Shown here: piece after piece, positions 15,369 to 24,494 of the stretch
Numbering within the stretch: position 1 is the stretch's first letter
Layout of the letters: each line of letters opens with the position of its first letter
Position numbers and translations under genes: made by a program
Origin: Georgenia sp. SYP-B2076
GTDB taxonomy: Bacteria > Actinomycetota > Actinomycetes > Actinomycetales > Actinomycetaceae
Reading direction: 5' to 3'
Assembly (NCBI RefSeq): GCF_003991205.1
Contig: NZ_RXOZ01000031.1
Location: 322,985 to 357,583 of the forward strand
DNA: 34,599 nucleotides
The notes under the pieces: model-generated
The model's input: only the letters and a program-made list of their open reading frames with translations
The model's database searches: none
Told to the model about the DNA's origin: nothing

Positions 15369-18305
15369 ATGGATGACGCCGCGGAGAGAGGGGATGCGGC
15401 GTCACGCCTGATCGGCCGTAAGAATGAGATCGCCAGGATCCGGGACCTCGTCACACGCCTCGCGGGCGGCCGCGGGAGCGTGATCGTCCTGCTCGGCGAG
15501 CACGGGATCGGAAAGTCCACCCTCCTCCGCGAGGCGATAGCGATGGCCGGCCGGACGGTTTCCAACGTGCGCGGAATGCACGTGCCGGCCGGGATTCTCC
15601 AGAACGGTTCGGTCACCTCCCTCACCAGGATTGTTTCCAGCGGCTATCCGTTCGATGCTCCGGTCGCCACCGGGATTCTTGATCGGATGATCGACAGCGA
15701 CGGTGCTGTCGCCCTGGACGACCCGGAGGTTCTGCGAGCCGCCATCGGCATCGCCCGGCAGGCCAGCGCCGAACGGCCCATGATCCTCACGGCCGAAGAC
15801 GTCCCGCTCGAGGTGGAGGGCCTCTTCACCGCCCTCACGTCACTGGCTGCCGCCATCACGTCGATGCCCGTCCTGGTCGTGGTGACTGCGTCTCACCTGC
15901 CTGGCACGGCCTTCGAGTCGAGCCCCGCCGGGTCCCTGTGGGTCCACCACGTGCCACCGCTGACGCCCGACGAGGCGGCGCGGCTCGTGCGCGCCCACCA
16001 TCCCCAGGTGCCGAACTTTCTCGCGCACCAGCTGGGCCAGCTCACCGACGGCAACCCCGGGGACGTCCTCGAGGTGTGCGACCTTCTCGACGAGGATCAG
16101 TGCAGGGCCGCGTCACCGCTGCCTGATCCTCTCCCAGGCACTCAGGTCTCCTCCGGGATCTACCGCCCCTGGTGGAACGGTCTCGACGCCCAGCAACGCT
16201 CCCTCGTGCTGTGCGCGGCGGTGGCCCTCACGCCGAAGGCCGAGCTGCTCGAGGCGACCTCCACCGTGGCGGTCGGTGATGTTCCCGGCCCCGACGGGCG
16301 GTCGGTGCTCCGCCATGGTGCAGATCGCATCGTGTTCAACCGGCCACGCCTTCGTTCGGCGGTGCTCGCCGTCACGCCCTTCCACGAAGTTCGCCAGGCG
16401 CACAGAACCCTCGCGGCGCACGCGGCCGACGGCACGATCGAGCAGGTGTGGCACTCCGTGGAGTCCGGCGCCACGCCCTCGCCGGGAGCTGCCGCACTCA
16501 TGGAGCGCGAGGCACGGATCGCGCTTGACGAAGGCGAGCTCTCCCGGACGCTCCGGCTCGTCGAAGCCGCCCTGAAGCAGGCGGAGCCTGGCGCCGACCT
16601 CGCGGGGCTCCCCCTCCTCGGGGGCGTCGCAGCCTCCTTCGCGGGGTACCCGGGGCACGCACTCCCGCTCCTGAGCGCCGCCCTGACCCTCGCGACCGAC
16701 AGCGAGACGCTGCACCGGGCCGCGACCGCCTTCGTCCTCACGAAGGCCGGCTGGGACCGGGCAGTGCCGCTGACCCGCGCCGGAGCCATGATCGCCAGGC
16801 TGACGGAGACGAGCCCGGACGCTGCGGCGTCGCTCGCCTGTCTCGTGGCGCGCTTGTGCTGCGAGTACGGTGACGACCGCTCGGCCGAGGAGCTCCTCCA
16901 GCTGGCGGAGCGCCTCGCCGGCGACCTGGCGGGAGACACCGAGCCGCGCCGCGCGACGGCCACGAACCTGCCTGACGAGCTCGATCTCACCCGGGCCGTC
17001 GTCCTTCGCTCGCAGGGCCACCGGCCACCCGCGCTCATGCTGACCGGGCTCGGACAGCCGGCACCAGGAATCGACGTCGCCGACTGGGAGCGTTCCCTGA
17101 CCTACGTCGCCCTGCTCATCCGCGACGGGCGGTGGCAGGAGGGACGTGCCGGCCTGCTCGATCTGCAGCAGGCCACCCGGCGGTACCCGGCCAGCTGGGC
17201 CGCGGCATGGACGGCCTCTCTCACCCTGGAGATGCACCTGTCCACCTGGGACCTCCACGGAGCTCAGGAGATCGTCGCCGGCTCCGTTCGCGCGACGCCG
17301 CTGCACGTGGTGCATGGCGGCATCGGCCTGTGTGTCGTTGCCCGCACGCTCGTCCTGCTGGGCAGGGACGAGGAGGCCGGGACGTGGCTCGACGAGGCCG
17401 CTCGCCTCGCACGTCAGTCGAGGCTGCCGGCTCTCGTGGCGGAGGTGGCACGCGTGCGGGGCATGCGCTCGCTGCTCGGCGGCAGGAACGCCGAGGCCGC
17501 CGCACACCTCAACGAGGCCCTGGCGGGGCACACCCTGGCCGCGGACACGCTGACCTCCGTGCGGGTCGCCGCCGCGGTCGCCACCTACCGCGCGCATGGA
17601 CAAGGTGACACGTCGGTGCCTCTCAGGATGGACCACCCCGACGCGACGCCGCCGACACCCCGAACGGATGTGAACGCCCCGGCACGGTTCGCATCGGTGG
17701 TCGGTCCACTGCTCGACGCGCCCCACGACGACGTCGTCGCCCTCGCGGAGGAGGCGGCCGACATGGCCCGCTCGCTGCCCTACGCGGGCCAGGAGGCCGC
17801 TGTGCTCGAGCTCGCCGAGGCCATGCTCGGCGCCGTGGGTGCAGATCCGCACTCCCCCCAGGTAGCGCCGAGGACGCCCCTCCACTCCCCCGGCAGTACC
17901 CAGGAGCGTCGCCTGACCCTGCTCCGCCGTGCGCGCGAGCGCTACCGGGCCGCGGGCGCCTCCGCGTTCGTCGCAGCTCTCGACGACCGGATCGCGGCCA
18001 CGACTGCCACGACGACGGACCGCCCCGCCGTCGACGGGGCGCGCCTGACGGACGAGGAGCGCCGCATCGCGACCCTCGTGTACCGCGGCGCGTCCAACAA
18101 GGAGGTGGCCGGCTCGCTCTACCTGTCCGTGCGTACCGTCGAGCTGAGACTGACGCACATCTATCGCAAGCTCGGCATCGGATCACGCCGGGAGCTGCGG
18201 CAGATCCATGCGCTGGGAGACCCGACCGCCGGCGACGGCGGTCCGCCGGCCTCATTCCCCCGGAAGCCGGCTGAGCCACGGGGGCTCATCGACAGCGCGC
18301 GCTAG
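15369..18305 (+). CDS. LAL-family LuxR transcriptional regulator (MalT-like architecture)
   Basis: The 978-residue product has an AAA/NTPase module with Walker A 'GEHGIGKST' (residues 43-51) and a probable Walker B 'MILTAEDV' (~137-145). A long Ala/Leu-rich helical middle of TPR type (~350-850) follows. The C-terminal LuxR helix-turn-helix is at ~893-945 ('LTDEERRIATLVYRGASNKEVAGSLYLSVRTVELRLTHIYRKLG'-type, spanning 18045-18203). Known: LAL regulators are ATP-dependent activators responding to ligands or partner proteins. Inference: it may control the adjacent polysaccharide genes. Start: ATG 15369 lacks a ribosome site and appears leaderless. The stop TAG overlaps the stop of the convergent cytidylyltransferase within one CTAG. 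Confidence 0.9.
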   Translation: MDDAAERGDAASRLIGRKNEIARIRDLVTRLAGGRGSVIVLLGEHGIGKSTLLREAIAMAGRTVSNVRGMHVPAGILQNGSVTSLTRIVSSGYPFDAPVATGILDRMIDSDGAVALDDPEVLRAAIGIARQASAERPMILTAEDVPLEVEGLFTALTSLAAAITSMPVLVVVTASHLPGTAFESSPAGSLWVHHVPPLTPDEAARLVRAHHPQVPNFLAHQLGQLTDGNPGDVLEVCDLLDEDQCRAASPLPDPLPGTQVSSGIYRPWWNGLDAQQRSLVLCAAVALTPKAELLEATSTVAVGDVPGPDGRSVLRHGADRIVFNRPRLRSAVLAVTPFHEVRQAHRTLAAHAADGTIEQVWHSVESGATPSPGAAALMEREARIALDEGELSRTLRLVEAALKQAEPGADLAGLPLLGGVAASFAGYPGHALPLLSAALTLATDSETLHRAATAFVLTKAGWDRAVPLTRAGAMIARLTETSPDAAASLACLVARLCCEYGDDRSAEELLQLAERLAGDLAGDTEPRRATATNLPDELDLTRAVVLRSQGHRPPALMLTGLGQPAPGIDVADWERSLTYVALLIRDGRWQEGRAGLLDLQQATRRYPASWAAAWTASLTLEMHLSTWDLHGAQEIVAGSVRATPLHVVHGGIGLCVVARTLVLLGRDEEAGTWLDEAARLARQSRLPALVAEVARVRGMRSLLGGRNAEAAAHLNEALAGHTLAADTLTSVRVAAAVATYRAHGQGDTSVPLRMDHPDATPPTPRTDVNAPARFASVVGPLLDAPHDDVVALAEEAADMARSLPYAGQEAAVLELAEAMLGAVGADPHSPQVAPRTPLHSPGSTQERRLTLLRRARERYRAAGASAFVAALDDRIAATTATTTDRPAVDGARLTDEERRIATLVYRGASNKEVAGSLYLSVRTVELRLTHIYRKLGIGSRRELRQIHALGDPTAGDGGPPASFPRKPAEPRGLIDSAR

Positions 18306-18730
18306 CCGTTTGCCGCCGTCAAGAAGTTCCGGAGCATCGTCGACGACGTCCAAGGCGTGTAGGGCAGGTAGACCACCGAGGCTCCCACCTCCGCCATCTC
18401 GGCCTCGAGGCGGGCTCCCTTCGGCGTGCCCTCCCAGTCGGTGCCCTTGAACAGCACGTCGAAGGGATGAGATCGCCAGGCGATGCGCTTGTCCTGCGAG
18501 ACGTCCGGCACCACGTCGTCGACGAAGCGGAGGTGGGACACGATCTCCATGCGCTCCCCGAACGGGATCACCGGGGCCCGCCCCTTCATGGTGACGAGTG
18601 CCTCGTCCGTGGCAACGCCGACGACAAGACGATCACACCTCGCCCGGGCGGCTCGAAGGATGTTGAGATGCCCGATGTGCAGCATGTCGAACCCGCCCGG
18701 CACATAACCTTTGAGGTCGCGATCTGTCAC
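18302..18730 (-). CDS. tagD: TagD-like glycerol-3-phosphate cytidylyltransferase
   Basis: The 142-residue nucleotidyltransferase has the HxGH motif in 'GGFDMLHIGHLNIL', 'GVATDEALVTMKGRAPVIPFGERMEI', 'FKGTDWEGT' (TagD has a G-x-DWEG here) and 'YLPYTPWTSSTMLR' in the position of the family's ISTT motif. Family reaction: CTP plus glycerol-3-phosphate (or a similar polyol/sugar phosphate) to the CDP-activated form used for teichoic-acid-like polymers. Start: GTG 18730 with GGAGG 9 nt upstream. It is a single-gene unit, convergent with the LuxR gene and divergent from ugd. No CDP-glycerol glycerophosphotransferase is visible nearby, so the exact substrate is uncertain. Confidence 0.85.
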   Translation of the reverse strand: MTDRDLKGYVPGGFDMLHIGHLNILRAARARCDRLVVGVATDEALVTMKGRAPVIPFGERMEIVSHLRFVDDVVPDVSQDKRIAWRSHPFDVLFKGTDWEGTPKGARLEAEMAEVGASVVYLPYTPWTSSTMLRNFLTAANG

Positions 18731-19074
18731 AGCGCACCACCTCCTCTCCCGGCTCTTCCAGCGCGGACCGATAGGTTCCCCGCGGTCCTTGCCGCCCTTG
18801 GCCGCCCGCGGCGATCGCGCGCGGCTGCTGATCTATGGATCTTGCTCCCCTCCCGGCCCGGGTGGTGCGATGTGCGGAACTCGTGCGGACCCGTTGCGGG
18901 ATCCTCGCGAGGGGTCCACGCGGGCGGCCGCTGCGCGGGGCTCGCCGTGGCGAACGCTCGGGCGGCCACCGACCATCGGGTGGCGACGAAAACGTGCGCG
19001 AAGTACGACCCGTCGCCGGGCCGGAGATGACAGCATGGCTCCGCACGGCAAGGGCGATCAGGGGGAAGGGTCCC
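18731..19074. other. Divergent spacer between tagD-like gene and ugd
   Basis: No gene with family similarity is seen in these 344 bp, although a frame in phase with ugd stays open through much of it. A weak plus-strand promoter candidate is TGGCGA (18981-18986), 17 bp, TACGAC (19004-19009). The minus-strand GAGGAGGT serving the cytidylyltransferase gene is at its left end. Confidence 0.35.
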
Positions 19075-20397
19075 ATGCGCATCTCGGTGATCGGCTGCGG
19101 CTACCTCGGAGCCGTCCATGCCGCCTCCATGGCCCGGCTGGGCCACCAGGTCGTCGGCATCGACACCGACGCCGCCAAGGTCGACTCCCTCGCCCGCGGC
19201 GAGGCACCGTTCTACGAACCCGGGCTGCCGGAGCTGCTCCGGGAGACGCTCTCGACCGGGCGTCTGATCTTCACCACCGAGATCGCCGCGGCCGGCGACG
19301 CCCAGGTCCACTTCCTGTGCGTCGGTACACCCCAGAAGCGCGGCGAGTATGCCGCGGACCTGCGCTACGTCGACGCCGCCGTCGACGCCCTGCTGCCGCA
19401 CCTGGCCCCGGGCAGCCTCGTCGCCGGCAAGTCCACCGTTCCCGTGGGGACCGCCCGCCGCCTCGCCGCGCTGGTCGCCGAGGCCGAGCCGGACGCCATG
19501 CTGGCTTGGAACCCCGAGTTCCTGCGCGAGGGTTACGCCGTCAAGGACACCCTGCACCCTGACCGGCTTGTCTACGGCGTGCCCGACGGTGCCGGCAGCG
19601 ACGCGGGGCTGCGCGCGGAGGCCCTCCTCGACGAGGTGTACGCCGGCCCGCTGGCCGAGCACACGCCCAAGGTCGTCACCGACTACACCACCGCGGAGCT
19701 CGTCAAGGTCGCCGCCAACTCCTTCCTGGCCACGAAGATCTCCTTCATCAACGCCATGGCGGAGCTGTGCGAGGCCACCGGCGCCGACGTGACCCAGCTC
19801 GCCGACGCCATCGGGCACGATGCCCGGATCGGCCGCAAGTTCCTCAATGCCGGGCTCGGCTTCGGCGGCGGCTGCCTGCCGAAGGACATCCGCGCCTTCA
19901 TGGCCCGCGCCGGCGAGCTGGGCGTGGACCAGGCGCTCGCGTTCCTCCGCCAGGTCGATGCGATCAACATGAGGCGACGCGTGCGGATGGTCGACCTGGC
20001 GCGCGAGGTCTGCGGCGGGTCGATCGTGGACCGCAACGTCGCGGTGCTCGGTGCGGCCTTCAAGCCCGACTCGGACGACATCCGCGACTCCCCCGCCCTG
20101 AACGTCGCCGCTCAGATGCAGCTGCAGGGGGCCCACGTCCTCGTCACGGACCCCGCCGCGATGGCCAACGCCGAGAAGGCCTGGCCGGACCTGTCCTACG
20201 CGCCGACGGCCCAGGCCGCGGCCGCGGGCGCCGACGTCGTGCTCCTCCTGACCGAGTGGCAGGAGTATCGCGACCTCGACCCCACCGCCTTCGGCCAGGT
20301 CGTCGCGGGCAAACGCATCATCGACGGACGCAATGTCCTCGACCCCGCCGCCTGGCGCGCCGCCGGCTGGACCTACCGGGCTCTCGGCCGGCCCTGA
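19075..20397 (+). CDS. ugd: UDP-glucose 6-dehydrogenase
   Basis: The 440-residue enzyme has 'GCGYLG' in the NAD-binding N-terminus, 'STVPVGT', 'NPEFLREG', 'ELVKVAANSFLATKISFINAM', catalytic Cys267 in 'GFGGGCLPKDIRAF', and 'GAAFKPDSDDIRDSPA' in the C-terminal domain. Reaction: UDP-glucose plus 2 NAD+ to UDP-glucuronate. The best family match is the UDP-glucose branch; the second dehydrogenase in this window (26907-28220) has the GDP-mannose signature. Start: ATG 19075, with GGGGGAAGGG 4 nt upstream. It is monocistronic and ends in a hairpin region facing the LamG protein gene. Supplies acidic sugar for the exopolysaccharide by inference. Confidence 0.94.
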   Translation: MRISVIGCGYLGAVHAASMARLGHQVVGIDTDAAKVDSLARGEAPFYEPGLPELLRETLSTGRLIFTTEIAAAGDAQVHFLCVGTPQKRGEYAADLRYVDAAVDALLPHLAPGSLVAGKSTVPVGTARRLAALVAEAEPDAMLAWNPEFLREGYAVKDTLHPDRLVYGVPDGAGSDAGLRAEALLDEVYAGPLAEHTPKVVTDYTTAELVKVAANSFLATKISFINAMAELCEATGADVTQLADAIGHDARIGRKFLNAGLGFGGGCLPKDIRAFMARAGELGVDQALAFLRQVDAINMRRRVRMVDLAREVCGGSIVDRNVAVLGAAFKPDSDDIRDSPALNVAAQMQLQGAHVLVTDPAAMANAEKAWPDLSYAPTAQAAAAGADVVLLLTEWQEYRDLDPTAFGQVVAGKRIIDGRNVLDPAAWRAAGWTYRALGRP

Positions 20398-20403
20398 GCG
20401 GCT

Positions 20404-20470
20404 CCGTCGCCAGGGCGCGACGGCGCCCACCCCGCTCCTACCGGCACGTCGCACGCTCTGGCGTGCGATG
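20404..20470. terminator. Bidirectional hairpin region between convergent genes
   Basis: Two inverted repeats lie in the 97-bp gap after ugd. One (20404-20423) has a 7-bp stem. The other pairs TCGCACGC (20449-20456) with GCGTGCGA (20461-20468) around TCTG and extends by a G-U and a C-G pair to 20447-20470. Position between convergent stops suggests termination for both ugd and the LamG gene. Confidence 0.6.
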
Positions 20471-20494
20471 ACGGGACCTCCTGCGGAGCGCCAG

Positions 20495-23400
20495 CTACGG
20501 CCGTGCGAGCGCGGCGATCTCCTGCGCGGTGAGCGCCCGTCCGTAGAGCCCCAGCGTGTCGATCGCCCCGGTGAACGCTCGCGTGCCCCCGGACTCCGCG
20601 CCGATCGCCAGCTCGTACCCGTTCGCCCGGATCGCCGCCGGTCCAGCTGTGGCGGCCTCCTCGACGCCGTTGACGTAGAGCCGCATGGTGATGCCGTCGT
20701 AGGTGCCCGTCAGGTGCACCCAGGTCGACCCGTCGACCGGGTATCTCGAGGCGGAGTCCACCCGGTACGCGTCGCCCGAGGTCTTCTCGTTGAACCGCAG
20801 GAACGCGGTGCCCCGGCTGGACAGACCCAGCTCGAAGCCGTCCGTGTTGGTCTTGGCCTTCTTCACGACGGACTGCGTGGCGGCCTTCTCCGGCCGGACC
20901 CAGGCGGAGACCGTCATCGGACCCGTCAGGTCCAGCGATGCCCGGTCCGGCACCGCGACGTAGCCGCCGGTGAGCAGCAGCCCGGCGCCGGCCGTGCCGG
21001 GAACCCACGCGGCCGCGCCCTTGGCGACGCCGTCATTGGCGAACCCTGAGCTGTCCCCGGCCGCCGTGCCCTGCCCCTCGTCCAGCAGCCAGGCACCCCG
21101 CGGGCCGCTCGGGTCGGGTGCCGCCGGGCCGGTCGGCGCGGGGTCCGACGTCGGAGCCTCGCCCGGCGCGGGGCTGGGCTCCGCCGTCGGGCCGGGGTCG
21201 GGCGCTGCCGTGGGGTCCGCCGTCGCGCCGGGCGTCGGGCTCGGGTCCGCCGTCGCGCCGGGCGTCGGGCTCGGGCCCGCCGTCGGGCTCGGGTCGGCCG
21301 TCGCGCCGGGTGTCGGGTCCGGCGTCGGCGTCAGTTCCGGCGCGAGAGTGGGAGCGGCCGTCCCCGCGGCCGCCGTGCCCCTGGCGAGCGCCGCGACCTC
21401 GGCGTCGCTGAGCGCCCGGCCCTGCAGGCCGACGGAGTCGATCGCGCCCTTGAACGGGCGCACGCCGCCCGGCTCGGCGCCGATGGCCAGCTCGAGGCTG
21501 TTGGCCCGGATCGCCGCCGGTCCCGCCTTCGAGGCCTGCAGAGCCCCGTTGACGTAGAGCCGCATGGTCGTGCCGTCGTAGGTGCCCGTCAGGTGCATCC
21601 AGGTGGCCTTGTCGACGGGGTACTTCGAGGTGGACTCCACCCGGTAGGTGTCCCCGGACGTCGTCTGGTTGAGCCGCAGGAACGCGGTCCCGCCGCTGGA
21701 GAGCCCCAGCTCGAAGCCGTCGGTGCCGCCGTTCTTGGCCTTCTTGACGACGTACTGGGTGGCCGCCACCTCCGGGCGGACCCACGCCGAGACCGTCATC
21801 GGTCCGGTCAGGTCGAGCGAGGCCTTGTCCGGCACCGCGACGTAGCCCGTGGTGCCGTTCAGCGCGAGCGCGGTCCCGGCCTTGCCGGCGACCCACGTCG
21901 CACCGCCCTTGACGACACCGTTGTTCCCGAGCCCGGAGCCGTCACCGGCCACCGTGCCCTGGCCCTCGTCGAGGCTCCACGTCCCGCGCACGGCCGAGGT
22001 GGTGCCGATGGTGATCCGGATCGTCGCCGGCGCGGACCACAGCTCGCCCTCCTTGATGCGGAACGTGAAACTGTCGGTGCCGCTCGCGGCGGCCCCCGCG
22101 GTGTAGGTGAACACCCCGGTGGCCGGGTCGCGGACGACGACGGAGCCCTGCGTCGGCGGCGTCACGACCTCGTAGGTGAGCGGGCCGCCAGAGCTGGTGG
22201 TGGCCCGCAGGGTCCCGTCGGCGGACTGCCCCTGCATCACGGTGAGGGTGCCGTCGGCAGCCACGGGGGGCTGCGCCGGAGGCGCGGGCGGCGTCGCGCC
22301 GGTGCCGATCGTGAAGGCGCGGGCGGCGCTGACCGAGGAGGCGAGGCCGATGACCTGCCCGCTCCAGGTGTCCTTCACGCTCGTGACGTTGTTGTAGCCC
22401 CCGGACAGGACCGTCTGCCGGGACCCGAACGTCAGGTTCGCCAGTGAGGCCGTCTTCATGAGGATGTTGTCGTAGTTGGTGCTCTGCGTGTAGACGACGC
22501 GGACGGTCCCCTCCTGCTCGTTGAGCAGCACGATGCCCCGGGTGCCGATGGTGTCCACCGTGCGCAGCGGGTCCCACGTCCCGGCGGGGCGCCGGACCAG
22601 CAGGCCGATCGCCGGCTGGCTGGAGGTGTTGTAGGAGGTCTTCACCGCCGCGTAGAGCGTCCCGTTCGACGAGACGGCGACGTTGAGGTGGTCGTCCGCC
22701 ATGCCCTTGCCCACCGAGAGCGCGGACTGGCTCGCCGGCACCTCGTCCGAGGACCAGGTGGTCGGGCTGGCGCCGTCGGTGTGCGTGCGGAAGCCGAAAC
22801 GCTTGGTGTTCTGGTTCGACCACAGCACGCCGACCTTGCCCGGCAGCACCGTGACGTCCGCGATGTCGTCGACGGTGACGCCGGACGCCACGGTGATGGC
22901 GGCGGAGAAGCTCGTGTAGGGCGCGTCGGCGTACTTCACCTTCACTTCGCTCGTCGTGTCGTACGCGACCCACATGCGCCCGCGCGAGTCGATGTCGATC
23001 GTCGCGGTCTCGCTGCCCGATAGGGACACCGGCGTCGCGCCGGCGCGCGCGCCCCACGGCCGGTAGCTGTTGCTCCCGGCGTCGTACTCGACTGAGACCA
23101 GCGAAGGGCTGGGGCCGTGGAGCAGGATGTGGGTGACGTCGCCGACCCGCTTGGCGTCGGCGCGGACCGTGGTGTCTGTCGAGACCCGCAGGACGTTCGT
23201 CCAGCTGCCGTCGTCGTAGCGCCACAGCCAGGTGCCCGACGGCGAGACGGCCGTCGAGGCCAGCACCGCCCACCAGGTGCCGCGGTTCTGCCACACCTTG
23301 GACTGCGGCTTCTCGCCGGTGTTCACGGAGATCGGGATGTCCCTGGCCACGAGGGCGGCGGCAACCGCCTGGGGTGCGGGCGCCAGCACGCTGGCGGGGA

Positions 23401-23575
23401 CGCTCACCCCGGTCGGCGCGGGAGCGGGGACGCTTACGGCGGCGGTCGGCGCGGGAGCGACGGCCTGGGCGCTCTCCCGGGGCACCGCCACGAGGGCCAG
23501 CGCGAGCAGGAGGGTGACGACGAGGGCGGGTACGCCCGATCGCGCCGTCCGGGTGAGGTCTGGCGTCCGATCCAT
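20495..23575 (-). CDS. Secreted beta-propeller/Ig-like/double-LamG protein
   Basis: The 1026-residue product has a signal peptide (Arg-containing n-region, then 'VPALVVTLLLALALVAVP', cleavage near residue 40). An Ala/Pro/Val-rich stretch is followed by a BNR/exo-alpha-sialidase-like propeller (~80-430) with 'GTWLWRYDDGSWT' and 'RGRMWVAYDT'. Next are a cadherin/VCBS-like domain (~435-525), LamG 1 (~527-728), a Pro/Thr/Asp/Gly linker (~733-822) and LamG 2 (~825-1026), ending soon after 'LYGRALTAQEIAALA'. No sialidase Asp-box catalytic set is evident, so binding rather than hydrolysis is more likely. Start: ATG 23575; an upstream in-frame ATG at 23638 would put Arg-rich non-signal residues first. 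Inference: extracellular glycan-binding protein paired functionally with the giant protein at the left edge. Confidence 0.88.
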   Translation of the reverse strand: MDRTPDLTRTARSGVPALVVTLLLALALVAVPRESAQAVAPAPTAAVSVPAPAPTGVSVPASVLAPAPQAVAAALVARDIPISVNTGEKPQSKVWQNRGTWWAVLASTAVSPSGTWLWRYDDGSWTNVLRVSTDTTVRADAKRVGDVTHILLHGPSPSLVSVEYDAGSNSYRPWGARAGATPVSLSGSETATIDIDSRGRMWVAYDTTSEVKVKYADAPYTSFSAAITVASGVTVDDIADVTVLPGKVGVLWSNQNTKRFGFRTHTDGASPTTWSSDEVPASQSALSVGKGMADDHLNVAVSSNGTLYAAVKTSYNTSSQPAIGLLVRRPAGTWDPLRTVDTIGTRGIVLLNEQEGTVRVVYTQSTNYDNILMKTASLANLTFGSRQTVLSGGYNNVTSVKDTWSGQVIGLASSVSAARAFTIGTGATPPAPPAQPPVAADGTLTVMQGQSADGTLRATTSSGGPLTYEVVTPPTQGSVVVRDPATGVFTYTAGAAASGTDSFTFRIKEGELWSAPATIRITIGTTSAVRGTWSLDEGQGTVAGDGSGLGNNGVVKGGATWVAGKAGTALALNGTTGYVAVPDKASLDLTGPMTVSAWVRPEVAATQYVVKKAKNGGTDGFELGLSSGGTAFLRLNQTTSGDTYRVESTSKYPVDKATWMHLTGTYDGTTMRLYVNGALQASKAGPAAIRANSLELAIGAEPGGVRPFKGAIDSVGLQGRALSDAEVAALARGTAAAGTAAPTLAPELTPTPDPTPGATADPSPTAGPSPTPGATADPSPTPGATADPTAAPDPGPTAEPSPAPGEAPTSDPAPTGPAAPDPSGPRGAWLLDEGQGTAAGDSSGFANDGVAKGAAAWVPGTAGAGLLLTGGYVAVPDRASLDLTGPMTVSAWVRPEKAATQSVVKKAKTNTDGFELGLSSRGTAFLRFNEKTSGDAYRVDSASRYPVDGSTWVHLTGTYDGITMRLYVNGVEEAATAGPAAIRANGYELAIGAESGGTRAFTGAIDTLGLYGRALTAQEIAALARP
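20500..21995 (-). repeat. Duplicated LamG coding units flanking a 30-bp tandem-repeat linker
   Basis: The two LamG coding segments (about 20500-21095 and 21390-21995) share long stretches of near-identical DNA, for example around the codons for 'SLDLTGPMTVSAWVRPE' in both. Between them, at about 21216-21320, units of roughly 30 bp encode 'PSPTPGATAD'-type repeats. This is recent internal duplication, and the linker is likely to vary in length between strains. Confidence 0.8.
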
Positions 23576-23764
23576 GTTCCGCGCTCCCCGCGTCCGTACC
23601 GAGCCGTCCGTGGACGGCGCCGTCGCACGGCACGGCACCAGGTCGGTCGCCGCGTCGCACTCCGGTGGTCGTCAGAGAACCAGTCACCGAGATCCGTCAC
23701 GCCGCACGCGGGGGATGAAGTGAGGCTGAAACGGAGGGGTCCACGCAGGGTGAGGAGAGGGGTG

Positions 23765-23792
23765 GGCCGGCGGGGTGTGCGGGCACCCGGCC
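23765..23792 (-). terminator. Hairpin downstream of pth
   Basis: GGCC (23765-23768) pairs with GGCC (23789-23792) around an inner stem GGGTG (23773-23777)/CACCC (23784-23788) with a 6-nt loop and a small bulge. It lies about 55 nt past the pth stop on the minus strand and before the start of the LamG protein gene. Confidence 0.4.
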
Positions 23793-23846
23793 GAAGACCC
23801 TCGCCGGCCGACCTCCGTCGCCCCGCCGCCGTCCGTCGGCGCGCCG

Positions 23847-24440
23847 TCAGGCGGGGGTGTGCAGGCGCAGCTGCGCCTTCTCCAGCCCGAGGGTAAGGAC
23901 CTCCTCGACGGCGTCGGCCGCCTCCTCGAGGGTGACGGCGAGGCCGGGCCGCTCGGCCGCGGCGAAGTCGCGCAGCACGTAGTCGGCGGGGTCCATCCGG
24001 CCGGGCGGGCGCCCGATGCCCACGCGGAGCCGCAGGTAGTCCCGGGTGCCGAGCGCGGCCGAGATCGACTTGAGCCCGTTGTGGCCGCCCTCGCCGCCAC
24101 CGAGCTTGAGACGCAGGGTGTCGACGGGCAGGTCGAGCTCGTCGTGGACGACGAGCAGGTGCCCCGGGTCGACGTCGTAGAACTTCGCGAGCGCACCGAC
24201 GGGCCCGCCCGAGACGTTCATGTACGAGCCCGGCTTCGCGAGGATGGCGCGCGGCCCCGGGGCCCCGCCCGGGGCGGTGCCCAGGCGGCCGTCGAGCACC
24301 TGGGCGCGTGCCTTGTGGGAGGTGAAGGAGCCGTTCATCCGTCCGGCCAGCACACCCAGCACCATCTGCCCGACGTTGTGGCGGTTGCCGGCGTACTCCG
24401 GCCCGGGGTTCCCCAGGCCGACGACGAGCCACGGACTCAT
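23847..24440 (-). CDS. pth: Peptidyl-tRNA hydrolase
   Basis: The 197-residue product has the complete Pth set: '[21 protein letters not shown]' with Asn11 and catalytic His21, '[13 protein letters not shown]', 'VVHDELDLP' with the conserved Asp, '[13 protein letters not shown]', and '[20 protein letters not shown]'. It hydrolyses the ester of peptidyl-tRNAs released from stalled ribosomes, in the cytoplasm. Start: ATG 24440 with GAAGGAGAAGG directly upstream. It follows rplY on the same strand across a strong hairpin, the usual rplY-pth order. Length and motifs are normal, and nothing suggests transfer. Confidence 0.98.
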   Translation of the reverse strand: MSPWLVVGLGNPGPEYAGNRHNVGQMVLGVLAGRMNGSFTSHKARAQVLDGRLGTAPGGAPGPRAILAKPGSYMNVSGGPVGALAKFYDVDPGHLLVVHDELDLPVDTLRLKLGGGEGGHNGLKSISAALGTRDYLRLRVGIGRPPGRMDPADYVLRDFAAAERPGLAVTLEEAADAVEEVLTLGLEKAQLRLHTPA

Positions 24441-24494
24441 CCTTCTCCTTCTTCCAGGGCGTCACGGCGTCGCCCAGCATTGTGCGCCCACACA

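Noticed and set aside
18835-19074. N-terminal extension of ugd by 80 codons
   Set aside because: The frame is open but Arg/Cys/Gly-rich, and the family begins at 'MRISVIGCGYLG', which has GGGGGAAGGG just upstream.
20495-23575. Exo-sialidase activity for the second LamG protein
   Set aside because: The propeller is BNR-like, but I could not find the Asp-box series or catalytic Arg triad needed to claim an enzyme.
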